Both the position numbers and the translations under genes were made by a program. From Delphinapterus leucas (taxonomy: Eukaryota > Chordata > Mammalia > Artiodactyla > Monodontidae), in contig NW_022098069.1 in the NCBI RefSeq assembly GCF_002288925.2, forward strand, positions 74,174,644-74,238,643: a stretch of DNA of 64,000 nucleotides. The letters run 5' to 3'. The notes beneath the pieces were generated by a model that saw nothing but the letters and a program-made list of their open reading frames with translations, did not search any database and was not told the origin of the DNA. Shown piece by piece: positions 11,312 to 22,930 of the stretch. Position 1 is the first letter of the stretch, and the number at the start of each line of letters is the position of its first letter.

Positions 11312-13858
11312 AATTGAGTCAATTTGATACATTTAATTAACCCAAGTGCCTCTTCAGGGTTATGTATTTCTCTGGAATTTTGTAGGGGAGGAGAAAGAAT
11401 AAACAGTGATCAAGACCAGAGGGTCGACTTAACACATGTGTTTGAACATCCTAGACTAGTTATCCTGCTCAAGCTGGTGGTGGGTGACATGGTTAAAGTG
11501 GAAGGAAGCAGGGCAAATCAGAAGACCAGGATAACTGTAACTTTCATGAAGCAACTGATAGAGGATGGGCTTAGCAGTTTGGGCAAATGAAGCTTGGATT
11601 TTGTCTTGCTCTACCTATCTCTGATTACCGATAATGAGCTTCATTATATATAAAATGAAGTTACATATCAAACTGCTCAAATGTCTTGGCTTATCCTTTA
11701 GTTGTTAGTTTAATCTATCACAATAGTGATGTTTATTTGACATGAGTTTTCCTAAGATCTGGCATTAATTCTTTTGATCTGGAGAGTGCTTACCAGTCTT
11801 CAGGTGGTACAGCTGCAATACAGAGACTGAGTTCTTCCACAGATTTCTGCTAAGTTTAAAGATTTGAGAGGAATGGAGGAAGAAGAGGTCTAGTTTTGCT
11901 TAAAGAGACCCCAGGAATAAAAACCTAAGTTAGATTCTCTGCAAGCTGCTTTTGAATTAAAGTTCAGTTTCAAGAATTAAACTGGGTCAGATTAACTGTA
12001 GAGGACCTCAGGGTTTCTGGGATACCTCAGAATCCCAGAAAGCTACTCATCTTCAGAAGACTCAAATCAGGATAAGCCTGGAAGTTGACCAACCAAATAC
12101 TATGGAGAATCCTGACTGTAGAAATCAACTCTAAAATAGCTTTTCACTCTCGAGGCGACCTCAGTCTCCTCCAGGACTAGCACAGGAGCAAGCCAAGAAG
12201 TTATTAGATACCCAGTTTTGTGTTTTGAGCAACAGATGAGTGTATGTTAAGTTAATGGGCATAGGAAATCCTTTTGGTCATGTTGCCATGGCGCTTCGTT
12301 TTATATTCTTTGAGTAGGGAAGACTCCAGAAGGAAACTCCTTATAACAAATCACAGTGGCTTCCATGATGGCAGTGATTCTTGAGAAATGTCATGTTGCT
12401 TGACACGCAGGCTTTTTTAACTGTGCATCAGAGTTTTTGTGTAAAACAGTGCTGTGAGAATCCTTCCTGCAAAGATGTCTATAAATATTTTCACTTTCTT
12501 GTAAATAATTACTGTGGTTAAAAAAAAAAAAAAAAAGACCAACTAGAAAGTACAAGTTCAATGTCCTAAGTTCCTGTGCCCCATCCAAATTTGCTTTACA
12601 AAGTCTCTTTGGAAATACCAGGGATATGAACTTAATGGCCTGGGTGGGTTCTTGCATTGTAAGTTTACAAAGCAGCATGTTGAGAAAGCTTAGGGCTTGG
12701 AATCACCCAATGTACTTTATACATTTATTTAGAGAAGAATAGTTTCGTTTTAATTATTTATGAAAATGGCTCTCAGTATACTAGTAAATGTCCTTGGGTG
12801 CATATATTATAAAAGTAATGAAGTCTTTGTAATGTGAGCTTTCTCTGCAGCTCTAAGCTGCCCTGTCTTTGCTAAAGAACCAGGGCAAAAGTGTGTCTAT
12901 GTTTTTGTATAAAAGTGTGTATAAATTACCAGGCTTGAGATTTAGCAAGGTGCTATTGAACTTGATCAAGGATTTCTAAGAACTATTCCTAGGTATACTC
13001 ACTGCCCTCACCCCCATCACCCTCCCTCACAATCATAACATTAGCAACTTGACCAGAAAACATCACCATGAGGGGAATAAGCAGCCCGTCAGAATATTGC
13101 TGTTACTGTGTTTCAGTGTTTTTCTTGTTGTTCTTCCTTTGTTGGTACTATCTTCTGGTATTGCAATAAAACACATAGCAAGAAAGAATATAAATCTACT
13201 ATATTTCCCTCTGGCCTAAGTTATATATGCTGTGGTTTGTGGATAAGTCTTATTATGTCAAGGAAACTTCTTTCTTCTTCGGCTTCTTTCTTCTGCTCCT
13301 CTCACCCCAGCTTCTCTGCCTGGGATTAGCTTTCTATTTTTTCTTCACCTCTGGGGACTTCTACACACCAAAAGTGTGGGAGTGTCTACAGAACAATCAG
13401 CATGCATATGTCATCCATTTAGCTAACAATTTGAAAGGCTAAGACCACCAAAATTACAGGTTCTGTTTTATACTTTTTTAGTAGCCCCCATAGTGTCTAG
13501 TTAGGGGTTCAACAAACCTTGATGATGATAATGATCCATACTCACATTAGAGTCAATGCAGCAAACCCCTGGCACGCTTTGATTTAACATTTACAGCTTT
13601 GCTATATGCAGGCGACCTAAAAGGTGCTGGTGTATTGTTGTCTGCAATCAGAAATCCTATCTCATAAGTGTTTTGTGGGAGTTAAATGAGATGATGCCTT
13701 TAAAGTACTTTGCAGGAAAGAATCAGCCAACCTCGAAAGCTGGTGGGTGAGATTCACTTAGCTAGTGAACAAATCGAGATGTGTCTTAATTACTGAATGT
13801 TGGAGATCTGGAGACGCAAGATGTCTGTAGATATAGCCTTTAAAATTTTACTATAAAA
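11312..13858. other. Intergenic, mostly without recognisable features
   Basis: No gene is supported. A poly-A run lies at about 12,521-12,537. A weak MIR-like fragment ('gttaaatgagatgatgcctt', then 'aaagtactttgcagg') is near 13,655-13,720. The remainder looks like unique or highly decayed DNA. Confidence 0.5.
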
Positions 13859-13868
13859 ATATTGTTCC

Positions 13869-14074
13869 GGACTTCCCTGGTGGCGCAGTGGTTGAGAGTC
13901 CGCCTGCCGATGCAGGGGACACGGTTCGTGCCCCGGTCCGGGAAGACCCCACATGCCGCGGAGCAGCTAGGCCCGTGAGCCATGGCCACTGAGCCTGCGC
14001 ATCCGAAGCCTGTGCTCTGCAACGGGAGAGGCCACAACAGTGAGAGGCCCGCATACCGCAAAAAATATATATAT
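13869..14074 (+). mobile_element. CHR SINE (young ~200-bp type)
   Basis: Forward element from 'ggacttccctggtggcgcag' to 'gcataccgcaaaaaa' and an (AT)n tail. The 10-bp TSD atattgttcc is at 13,859-13,868 and 14,075-14,084. The promoter box sequence has lost one base ('cacggttcgtg' in place of 'cacgggttcgtg'). Confidence 0.93.
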
Positions 14075-14629
14075 ATATTGTTCCATTTAGCCTCACCATC
14101 AGTCCATAGGCTCCCAGACAGAGACTGATTATTAAGAAAGCTGTATGTAAGTGCCTCATACTCAAATGAGATTCCAAGCAAATCATAGTCATTCAGACAG
14201 GAAAACAGTTCTAGTAATATCAAAAGTATCCTACAAATTAGACATGGCTTCTGTGTGAGTCAAAGAGACTGATCAATTTTGCTTAAAGTTCTGTCTTCAG
14301 AAAAAGAGCCTCCTGGACATTGGATTTGTAATAAATGGGTCACCAGTGAATTAGAAGCAATGGCAGAAATCAGATAACCTGGCCATGGGCAAGGGATTGA
14401 CTCTCGAGAGGCAAATGTAGTACATGATCCATGAGGCAATAAAGCCAAACCAGACGTGAGGGGAACACGGACTGATCAGACAACCTGCTACACATGGATG
14501 GGCACAAAATGGGGAGCAATTTCTAAAACTAATGGCAATGCCACCTGCCCATCAAGGATGGAATGCTAGCTCATGGATGCAGCAGAAAGGACAATGCAAA
14601 ATGCTTTAATTAACACCTCTGGGCTTCCA

Positions 14630-14945
14630 TGGTGGCCCAGTGGTTAAGAATCCGCCTACCAACGCAGGGGTCATGGGTTCGAGCCCTGGTCCAGGATGAT
14701 CCCACATGCCGCGGAACAACTAAGCCCGTGCGCCACAAGTACTGAGCCTGCACTCTAGAACCCACGAGCCACAACTACTGAGCCCACGTGCTACAACTAC
14801 TGAAGCCCGTGCGCCTAGAGCCCGTGCTCTGCAACAAGAGAAGCCACCGCAACAAAGAGTAGCCTCCACTCGCCGCAACTAGAGAAAGCCCTCACACAGC
14901 AACGAAGACCCAACACAGCCAAAATTAAATAAATTAATTTTTAAA
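14630..14945 (+). mobile_element. CHR SINE, longer ~300-bp form
   Basis: Forward copy starting 'gggcttccatggtggcccag' with the extra 3' module ('caacaagagaagccaccgca', 'acgaagacccaacacagcc') and tail 'aaaattaaataaattaat'. A possible short TSD (a)acctct flanks it. More diverged than the 200-bp elements. Confidence 0.9.
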
Positions 14946-15019
14946 AAGAAAACCTCTATTCACAAAGTTTTCTCTCTCCCTTCTTTTTTTTCACAAAGTT
15001 TTCTCTTTAAATGAAAGGG

Positions 15020-15105
15020 GACTGTTGCAGTTATGTACTGCCATGTAACAAACGACTCCAAAATTATTGGCTTAAACCACACCATTTTATTTATTTGTTT
15101 ACAAC
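15020..15105 (+). mobile_element. Fragment of an old LTR-like repeat
   Basis: 'gttatgtactgccatgtaac' followed by 'aaacgactccaaaattattg' and 'gcttaaaccacaccatttta' resembles the start of the repeat at 35,852. Only about 85 bp is recognisable. Confidence 0.5.
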
Positions 15106-15704
15106 TTATATTTAAATCCATTAGTTCATGATGAGATTCCCCCACTTCTTGCCCCAAAATACAGACTCCCAATCTTATTGATCACCTTTGGAAGAAGCTG
15201 GGAACCAATTAGCTAATTTAAAATCTGATTAATAGAGAGACAGAATTAAGAGCTTATCTTGTCCTTCCCATATGATCTGCATTTCACTATAACTAAATAT
15301 TTGATAGAGGAAGTGTTTTTTCTACAAAAATTTTCCAGCTAATAAACAAAGAAGCAAAAAGGAAAGTATATCGTCATTTATAGCCCCTACTTAACTACTG
15401 ATTGTGGGCAATGACCATCAGTGTCTGATAATGTCGTAAGAAGAGACAATCGGACATTATGTGTCTCCTGATACATGCGTGCAACACCATCCATGAAGCC
15501 ATCTTGCCAACAAAACCACATACATAAACAAACAAAGCCCTGAATCCGCTCAAGACTTTAGATCTAACTAAAATTTCACAGGAAACATAAAAGAGAGTGG
15601 AACATATTTTCTGAAAAAACATTATGAGGATACAACCAGCAAAATCTAGACTGTGGGAAACTTAGTAGGTAAAGCAAGTTTCTTCATTTAAAAAACAAAT
15701 TACA

Positions 15705-15892
15705 GGGCTTCCCTGGTGGCGCAGTGGTTGAGAGTCCGCCTGCCGATGCAGGGGACACGGTTCGTGCCCCGGTCCGGGAAGATCCCACATGCCGCGGAGC
15801 GGCTGGGCCCGTGAGCCATGGCCGTTGAGCCTGCGCAACGGGAGAGGCCACAACAGTGATAGGCCCACATACCGCAAAACAAACAAACAAAC
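15705..15892 (+). mobile_element. CHR SINE with an internal deletion
   Basis: Forward element with TSD aaacaaattaca at 15,693-15,704 and 15,893-15,904 and an (AAAC)n tail. Compared with its siblings about 20 bp is missing between 'gagcctgcgc' and 'aacgggagagg', at a spot where short GC-rich repeats flank the gap. The B box has the same one-base loss as the SINE at 13,869. Confidence 0.93.
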
Positions 15893-15904
15893 AAACAAAT
15901 TACA

Positions 15905-18121
15905 AGATAAAGCAGAGGGAGAAGGAAGGGAAACAGAGAGGGGGGAGAGAGAATTAAAATACTTATCAAAGAATTGCAATGTATGGACCTTATTTGGATA
16001 CTGACCCAAACAAATAAATTGCAAAAAAAGAAAAAAATATATAAGACAAGTGAAGATAATCAGGGAAGTGTGAACACCGACTGGATATTTGATAATATTA
16101 AGGGATTATTTTTAATGTTTTTAGGTGTGATAATAGTATTGTAATTATATATATATACATATATATACATATTATATATATTAGAAAGAGTCCTTATCTT
16201 TCAGAGATACATAGTAACATATGTGCAGGTAAATTGATGTACTTTCTAGGATTTCTTCAAAATAATCAGAGGTGGAACAAAACTGGCAATTTATATCTTA
16301 TGAAGCTAGGCAATAGATACAATGGGAAATTTATACTATTCACTCTATTTGTATGTGTTTGAGAAATCCCACTGTATGTTTTTTAATTAATGGAAACCAC
16401 TAAAAGAAATGAAACATCATAGCTTCCAAACCAGTATAGAGGGTGAGGGGAGGACACAGAGGACCAGGGGGGAACAAAAATACAGGAAATATTATCCATC
16501 TAATAGAGGTAGGGAAGAAGCAAGGACCAAAGCAGTTGCCCAAACAGTAGTCTCCCAGTAAATGAAGGCTCTTTACTAAGCCTTACACAGCCATGCTTAG
16601 ACTCCACATATCTTGCCTCTGTAGTGAAAGTACATTTTGAGCTAGGACACTGGGTTCTAATCCTGACCCTCCCTGCAGTAAGCCATGAAGCTCTCCAGGC
16701 TAAATTGTGCATGAATGCTCAGGCTATAAGAACCCAGACATCATTTGGCCATTGGCAGCTTTGTGACGGCTGGGGCTAGAGATTCAGTTTGCGCCACAAA
16801 GCAAGCAAAGCCACTGGGTCGCCTGAGGAAGTAACCTGAGCCCTTAGCTCTAACCTGGTGAGCTAACTTTCAACCTGCCCCCTGCTGCTGTGGCTATTCA
16901 GGCAGAGCCTAAAGCTGTGTGACCTAACAGCCAACCCCTAAGACACTATTCCAAGAGCGTCATCTCTTACAGACTTTTGAAATATGATTTGGCAAGTTTC
17001 TAGTAAGAGAGATTTGCAGCCTATGTGAAAGAAAATAAATGTCAAAAGAGGGGGAAATGGGGTTGGAGGCGTGAATACCGCAAAGACTGCTGCTGGTGAA
17101 TACCACAAAGATAGTCTGTATATCTTAGAGACTGTATTTTCAGAGGGCATGGGAATCTTGAAAAAGAAAAAAACCTTTCTTTACTCTCTCAAATGTTGTT
17201 GCGAATTTAAGCTCTTTTCTTCTTTGCAGGTTCATCCTTTCAGGTGCTTTCTATTTATTTCCCCACATGTTCTCTGATTTTTTTTTCCTTTTGATTTCAC
17301 TTTAGAGTAGAATGATACTTATTGCCATCTCCTAATCACTGCATTTATTCCCAGATTTCTCCCTGGATGTGTGGCTTCCTTATGGCATTTCTCATCTCCA
17401 TTCCTGTTCCCATTACCTCTTTGTCAAAACTTGCTCTTAAAAAAACCAAAAATTCTCCTTTTCTTTTTCCTCTAAATCTCTGTACCTTATTCTCTCTGAA
17501 ACTCTATGGCTTATTCTGTTCTCGCTCTTGTCCCCTCTAGTGCATAAGGCATCCATGAAAGGATTAAGTAGCAAAACTCTCAGAGTAAGGTCAGGATGTG
17601 TTGTGATGTGCAAAAGCTTCTGTAGTAACTGTGCTTTATTGGTTGAGGTTGTTGTCCTTTTTATCCTCCTGGGGCATTCACTAGGTATAATGTCAGGATT
17701 CTTTGTTCATTTTGCTCATAAACTCTCGTGGGGCTCTAAAAGTCAGATTGCCTTTTCCTTCCTAATTCGCTTCTCAATTTCAATATCACCTTAAGTAGCA
17801 TCTGGTTGAGGATGAGAAGAAAGGATTCAGAGAAAGAAAGAGGATGAGAAGAAAAGTGACCTATGTTACCTACCAAAACTGACCTTGAACTTTGATAAAG
17901 TCATAGCTAACTTTTTCTGTAGGAAATTAGGTATACCAGCACAGGTACTGAATAATATATTTTTATGATGATGGGGATCTAGAGCTGTTCTAAAAAGGGA
18001 AAACTGTATAAAAGAAAGTAAAGAAAAAGAAATTGTAAAAAAAAAAAAAAAAAAAGTCAAACAAGTCCCAGATAGTAGACCCACAAATTACTTATTTGGG
18101 CAGAACTAATAAACTTACTAC
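15905..18121. other. Intergenic, no gene seen
   Basis: Contains an AT-rich microsatellite near 16,146-16,182, a poly-A run at about 18,037-18,056 and no coding region I can support. Positions 16,640-16,710 resemble MIR very weakly. Confidence 0.5.
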
Positions 18122-18300
18122 ATCAACACTGTTCTAAGTACTTCATGTATATTTGCTTATACTCTTCTTCACAAACTTATGGGGTAGGTACCATTACTAG
18201 CCCAACTCTGCATATGAGAAAACTGAGGCACAGAGAGGTTAAATGTCTTATCTATGGTTATACAACTAGTAAGTGGTAGCTCTGGAATTTGACCCCAAGC
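18122..18300 (-). mobile_element. MIR SINE
   Basis: In reverse, the MIR core is clear: reversed 'cctctctgtgcctcagtttt' at about 18,209-18,240 and 'ccttatctatggttatacaa...ctagtaagtggtagct' for the tRNA-related part. An ancient mammal-wide element with many substitutions. Confidence 0.82.
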
Positions 18301-19118
18301 AGCCTGGCTACATTGTCCATATAATAAACTGCAGTTGCATTTTGATTTTTTTAATAGAATTAAGTTGCTTACTTGCCTTCATTAATAAAGGTTTAAATGA
18401 AGTTTATTTCTCCAATATTTCAGTAGAAAATGAGTCTCAAGATATGGGCAACCTAAAAATTTTGTGTGGACCTGATCAGATTCCAAATCTTTGTTCATAT
18501 CCATGAGTACAGTTAAGTTATAATAAGAGTGTTTAAAAATAAGGCACAAAATTTTCAACAGTAGCATTAAGGGACGTAGGACAATTGTTAAATGATAGTT
18601 TTCAGAGAAAAATATTTTATGTGAAAAATTCTAAGTAGAACCATAACAGAACATAACTCAAAATTTCAAAAAAAAAAAAAAAAGGAAGGAGAGACTCTGT
18701 TAAGGTTAAACTCTAAAAGATCAGAATGTATATACTGGATGAAAATAAGTGATTTTAAAACTCAGTATGCAAAATTTAATTTACAGGAATTTTAACACAG
18801 AAATATACAGCTGTGACATGGATGTGCTATTTACATATATATCATAGGTAAATTGTCAAGATGATGTAAATCTACCAATGCTAGTGGTAGCAAGGATAAA
18901 ACTCAAATATATAAACCAAGTTAGGAATTATCTATCACTCAGAGAAAGAATTACCTGCAAAATATAAGATTTTGACTATGAGCTAGAAAAAGGCTTTTGA
19001 GTCTTACTGTTAGCTCTTGCCCCGTGAGGCTACAGAAATCTGTCTCTCTTGTGTTTTTTACAGTGAATTACCTGTAACCTTTTAATGGTTGGCAATGAAC
19101 TTGCTGGGATAGCTGAGT
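18301..19118. other. Intergenic, no gene seen
   Basis: AT-rich, with a poly-A run near 18,669-18,683. No recognisable repeat or coding sequence. Confidence 0.5.
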
Positions 19119-19132
19119 GATTATCAATTCTT

Positions 19133-19418
19133 TTTTTTTTAAATTTATTTATTTTTGGCTGCATTTGGGTCTTCATTGCTGCGTGCGGGCTTTCTCTAGT
19201 TGCAGCGAGCAGGGGCTACTCTCCTTGCGGTGTGCGGGCTTCTAATTGCGGTGGCTTCTCTTGTTGTGGAGCACGGGCTCTAGGTGCGTGGGCTCAGTAG
19301 TTGTGGCGCACAGGCTTAGTTGCTCCGCGACATGTGGGATCTTCCTGGACCAGGGCCCGAACCTGTGTCCCCTGCATTGGCAGGCGGATTCTTAACCACT
19401 GCACCACCAGGGGAATCC
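19133..19418 (-). mobile_element. CHR SINE, longer ~290-bp form
   Basis: Reverse copy with poly-T/(ATTT)n at the left and the reversed head 'accaccaggggaatcc' at the right. A perfect 14-bp TSD, gattatcaattctt, is at 19,119-19,132 and 19,419-19,432. Confidence 0.94.
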
Positions 19419-19432
19419 GATTATCAATTCTT

Positions 19433-20639
19433 ATATTACACAGATCGATACTCCATCATTAAACTTAGGACGTAGATTTCAGCTGGCTGGGCGGAGGAAG
19501 AAACTGACCAAGTTGCTTTCCCAACATCCTGGTGGCAGGTGGCATAGGAGAGTAAACTGAGATTGTAGCTCATAGTTAAATATCACTTAGACTCGAAATT
19601 CAGAAGATCGCCAGGACATTGAGGGTGACTTAGATCCACCTCTTCCGTACCTGGTTCCTGGTTCTGCTCTATTCACATCGGTGGGTGTTCTGTGTGGCTT
19701 ACAGGCCTTGATAACAGACTTGGATCTTCTACCATGGTCTCTTCCTTTCTTTTCTTACTAATATAAGGTTGAATTAGTGGCACCGCAGGACAAAATTCTT
19801 TTGATGTATGTGTACAAGCGTGTATGTATGCATGCCTGCTGTTCCTATTCCATATTATAAATATTCAGAAAATTTTCTTTTCTGACTCAACAACTTTAAA
19901 AAATTTTAAATAGGTAATTTACATAATTCAATTTTAAATTATATAAAAGTGTATACAGTAAGAAATCTTTCTCCCTTCTCTGTTCTCATTCCAACCAACT
20001 CATTCCCATTCCTGCAGGCAACCAATGCTATTAGATTTTTTGTACCCTTCCAGAGATATTTTATGTATATAAATTGTATAGATACACTCTTTTTCTTTCC
20101 TTTTTCACACAAATGGCAGTCTATTTTATACACTTTTTAGCTTACTTTTTTCAGGCAACAATAAATCTTGATATCTTCTAACACTTTCTCTGGCCTGGCT
20201 ATCTCTCCTTTCTTTTCCCACTCTCCCATTTGTCTCCCCTAGTATGAATTTACTCTGCACTTTTGTATGCTAGAGACACATTGGTCCATTCACTAATTAG
20301 TTGACTTCTTATTGTGCTAAATCTTGTTCGTTTATGCACTTGATGTTGTCCATTTAAATGTAACTCCCCAAATGATATAATATGCACACTTATGTCCTTT
20401 TTTGGTACATAGCACCAAGAATAATTATGAGTTTAATGAATATCTTTTTCTGACTTTGACTTCTGGTATTTTTGCCACCCACGTAGTGTTTTGAAACCAA
20501 TTCTACTTTTACTGCTATTCAGTTAAATGCTAGCTTGTTAATAGACAGCATGGATTGGCCAGGTTTTGATAGAAGAGATATAGGACCATTCCTTCATTAT
20601 GTCAGTATGATAGGAAAACAGATATGAAATAATTATAAA
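19433..20639. other. Intergenic, no gene seen
   Basis: No coding region or clear repeat recognised. Confidence 0.45.
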
Positions 20640-21240
20640 CCTGTCAATTCTTTCAAATTGTATCTATAAACAGTACAACCTTAATCAAACTATTAAAATT
20701 TTTCAAAGAACTTGATAACCATACCTAAAATTTATATGGAAATGGCATATGAATAGCTAACTAAACTTTTAAAAACAAGAGTTTTTTAACTTTTAAAAAC
20801 AAGAGTTTAGTTTAATATTAAATTAAACTACAAAGACTTAGTAATAAAAACAGGGTAGTATTGGCAAAAGAACAAATACATGAATGGAACAGAATAGAAT
20901 AGACAGAGATACACCAATGTGTATATGATAATTATTGCTAATTTCGAGTTACCATAAAACAGTGAAGAGAAGATAATTTAGTAGATGGTTTTGGGAAAAT
21001 TTACTCATTATATAAGAAAAAAATATAACTGGATACCTGCCTAAAGCCACACCTGGATTAAAAACCTAAACATGAAAGTTGAAATTATAAAATTAATAAA
21101 AGAAAATATAGAAAACTATTTGTGGCCTAGAGGGAGGAAATAACTTCTTTTTTATTTTTTCATTCTGAAAAATTTCATATATGTCAAAAGTAGAGAGAAT
21201 AGAACAAAGAGTTTCTATATAGCCATCACTCAGATTTTAA
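20640..21240 (+). mobile_element. Old L1 (L1M-like) ORF2 remnant and 3' part
   Basis: 'aaatttatatggaaatggca', 'acagggtagtattggcaaaa' and 'gaatggaacagaatagaata' are degenerate L1 ORF2 landmarks in forward order. 'gaaaaatttcatatatgtca' and 'agtagagagaatagaacaaa' follow and belong to old L1 3' regions. Frameshifts are many. It also holds a 21-bp tandem duplication (20,764-20,784 and 20,788-20,808). Confidence 0.7.
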
Positions 21241-21436
21241 AAGTAGTAAGATTTTGTCGTGTTTGTTTCTTCTATCCATTATTTCATTAATTTTTTTTTA
21301 CTTTGTCAAAATATCTTAAAGCAAATCCAAGATTTCATATAATTTCATCCTATATAGTATACAGTATACTCTTAAAAATATGGACACATTTTCTATATGT
21401 ATCCACAATGCCATGGTTGCACCTGTAAAAGATAAC

Positions 21437-21578
21437 TATGTATATATATATATATATATGTATGTATTTTGGCCATGCTGCGAGGCTTCTCTGATCTTAG
21501 TTCCCTGACCAGGGATTGAACCCAGGCCCCAACAGTGAAAGTGCCAAGTCCTAACCACTGGACCTCCAGGGAATTCCC
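21437..21578 (-). mobile_element. Short, older tRNA-derived SINE
   Basis: Reverse element with an (AT)n tail at the left and head 'ggacctccagggaattccc' reversed at the right. TSD aagataac at 21,429-21,436 and 21,579-21,586. Confidence 0.85.
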
Positions 21579-21999
21579 AAGATAACAATAATTAAGTAAG
21601 GGCTTTTTAAACAATCAAAATTATTCACATTAAGTACATTAGAATAGTTTCCTGGGGTGGGGGAGGAAAGGAAAAATGGGAATGGAGTATGGAGACAAAA
21701 GAGAATAAATAAGTAGAATAAGTGCAAAAACTTGCCTATACTAGTGATGATAATATATCATGGGCTGAGGATTATAGCTAACTCTCTTCTATGCCCAGGC
21801 AGGGGCAGGGGTGGGAGGTAAAGAGCTGAGACAGTTTATATCCTTGGATGAGCCTAAAATAACAGGCACTTTCATCACAGGATTTGAGAAACTAGACACA
21901 AATATCTGAACAAATATCTCTCCCACTCCCTGAATCTCAATATTAGAGACTGACTATAAAAGGTTCTTTCTTAGACTGAAAAGGGGTCATGAAGTGCTC

Positions 22000-22930
22000 A
22001 AAAAACAAACCAAACAAAAACACCATATTGAGGGGGAATGTCAAAGGGTCACAGGAGCCAACGAAAGAGCTCCCAGTAGCCAAAGTTGGAACAATTCAAG
22101 TAACTAAATAATAAGGTACAGTACCTTGGATTATAGCCTGACATATAAATATCCATGAGTTCATACTAATATAAATAAATTATTGAATAAATTAATAAAA
22201 GGGAAAGAAGAGAAAAATGTCTCGTGCTCTCGTGCAGAAGAATTCCCGATAATTTATGTACATGTTCCACCCACAATAAGGGGGTACATAATGCTGCATT
22301 CTTTAAGTGTGGGCTTCACATAATGACTTCCTTCCCAAGAGGGCAGTATGGGAAAGGGAGAACGGAGAAAAGAGTAACTTTACAGTGGAGGAACCTGATA
22401 GACGCTATCTCAGCCAGGTGATCAAAGGCAACATCAAGAGCCATAAATCATGTTGATAGTATGTACTCTGGATATGATGTGATGAAAACATCACTATACC
22501 CCAATGAACTTCTCCCCAACACCCCATAACCCCAGGCTAATCATGAGAAAAACATCAGACAAATTCCAGTAGAAGAGCATCATGCAATATACCTGACCAG
22601 TACTCCCTGAAACTGTTAAGGTCATCACAAAGAAAGTCTGAGAAACTCTTACGGCCAAGAGGTGGCTAAGGAGACATGACAAATAATATAATGTGGTATC
22701 CTGGAACCAAAAAAAGGCCATTAGGTAAAAACTAAGGATATCTAAATAAAATGGGCTTCAGATATTAATAATGTATTAATATCGGTTCATTAATTGTAAC
22801 ATGTACCATACTAACGTAAGATGTCAATAACTGGGGAAACTTGGGGGTTGGGTGGAGTGGGGATGTAATATACAAACCCTCTGTCTCCATTCTTCTGTAA
22901 ATCTAAAACTGTTCTTTAAAAAATGGTCAT
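22000..22930 (+). mobile_element. Old L1M-type 3' end
   Basis: Forward L1 3' UTR landmarks: 'catgtaccatactaacgtaa', 'gatgtcaataactggggaaa', 'ctgtaaatctaaaactgttc' and 'tttaaaaaatgg'. The upstream part ('gagttcatactaatataaat', 'aaaatgtctcgtgctctcgt') fits the same element less certainly. Confidence 0.7.

Noticed and set aside
22330..22350. Possible CTCF site ('ccaagagggcagta')
   Set aside because: It lacks key positions of the CTCF core and lies within an old L1 3' region.
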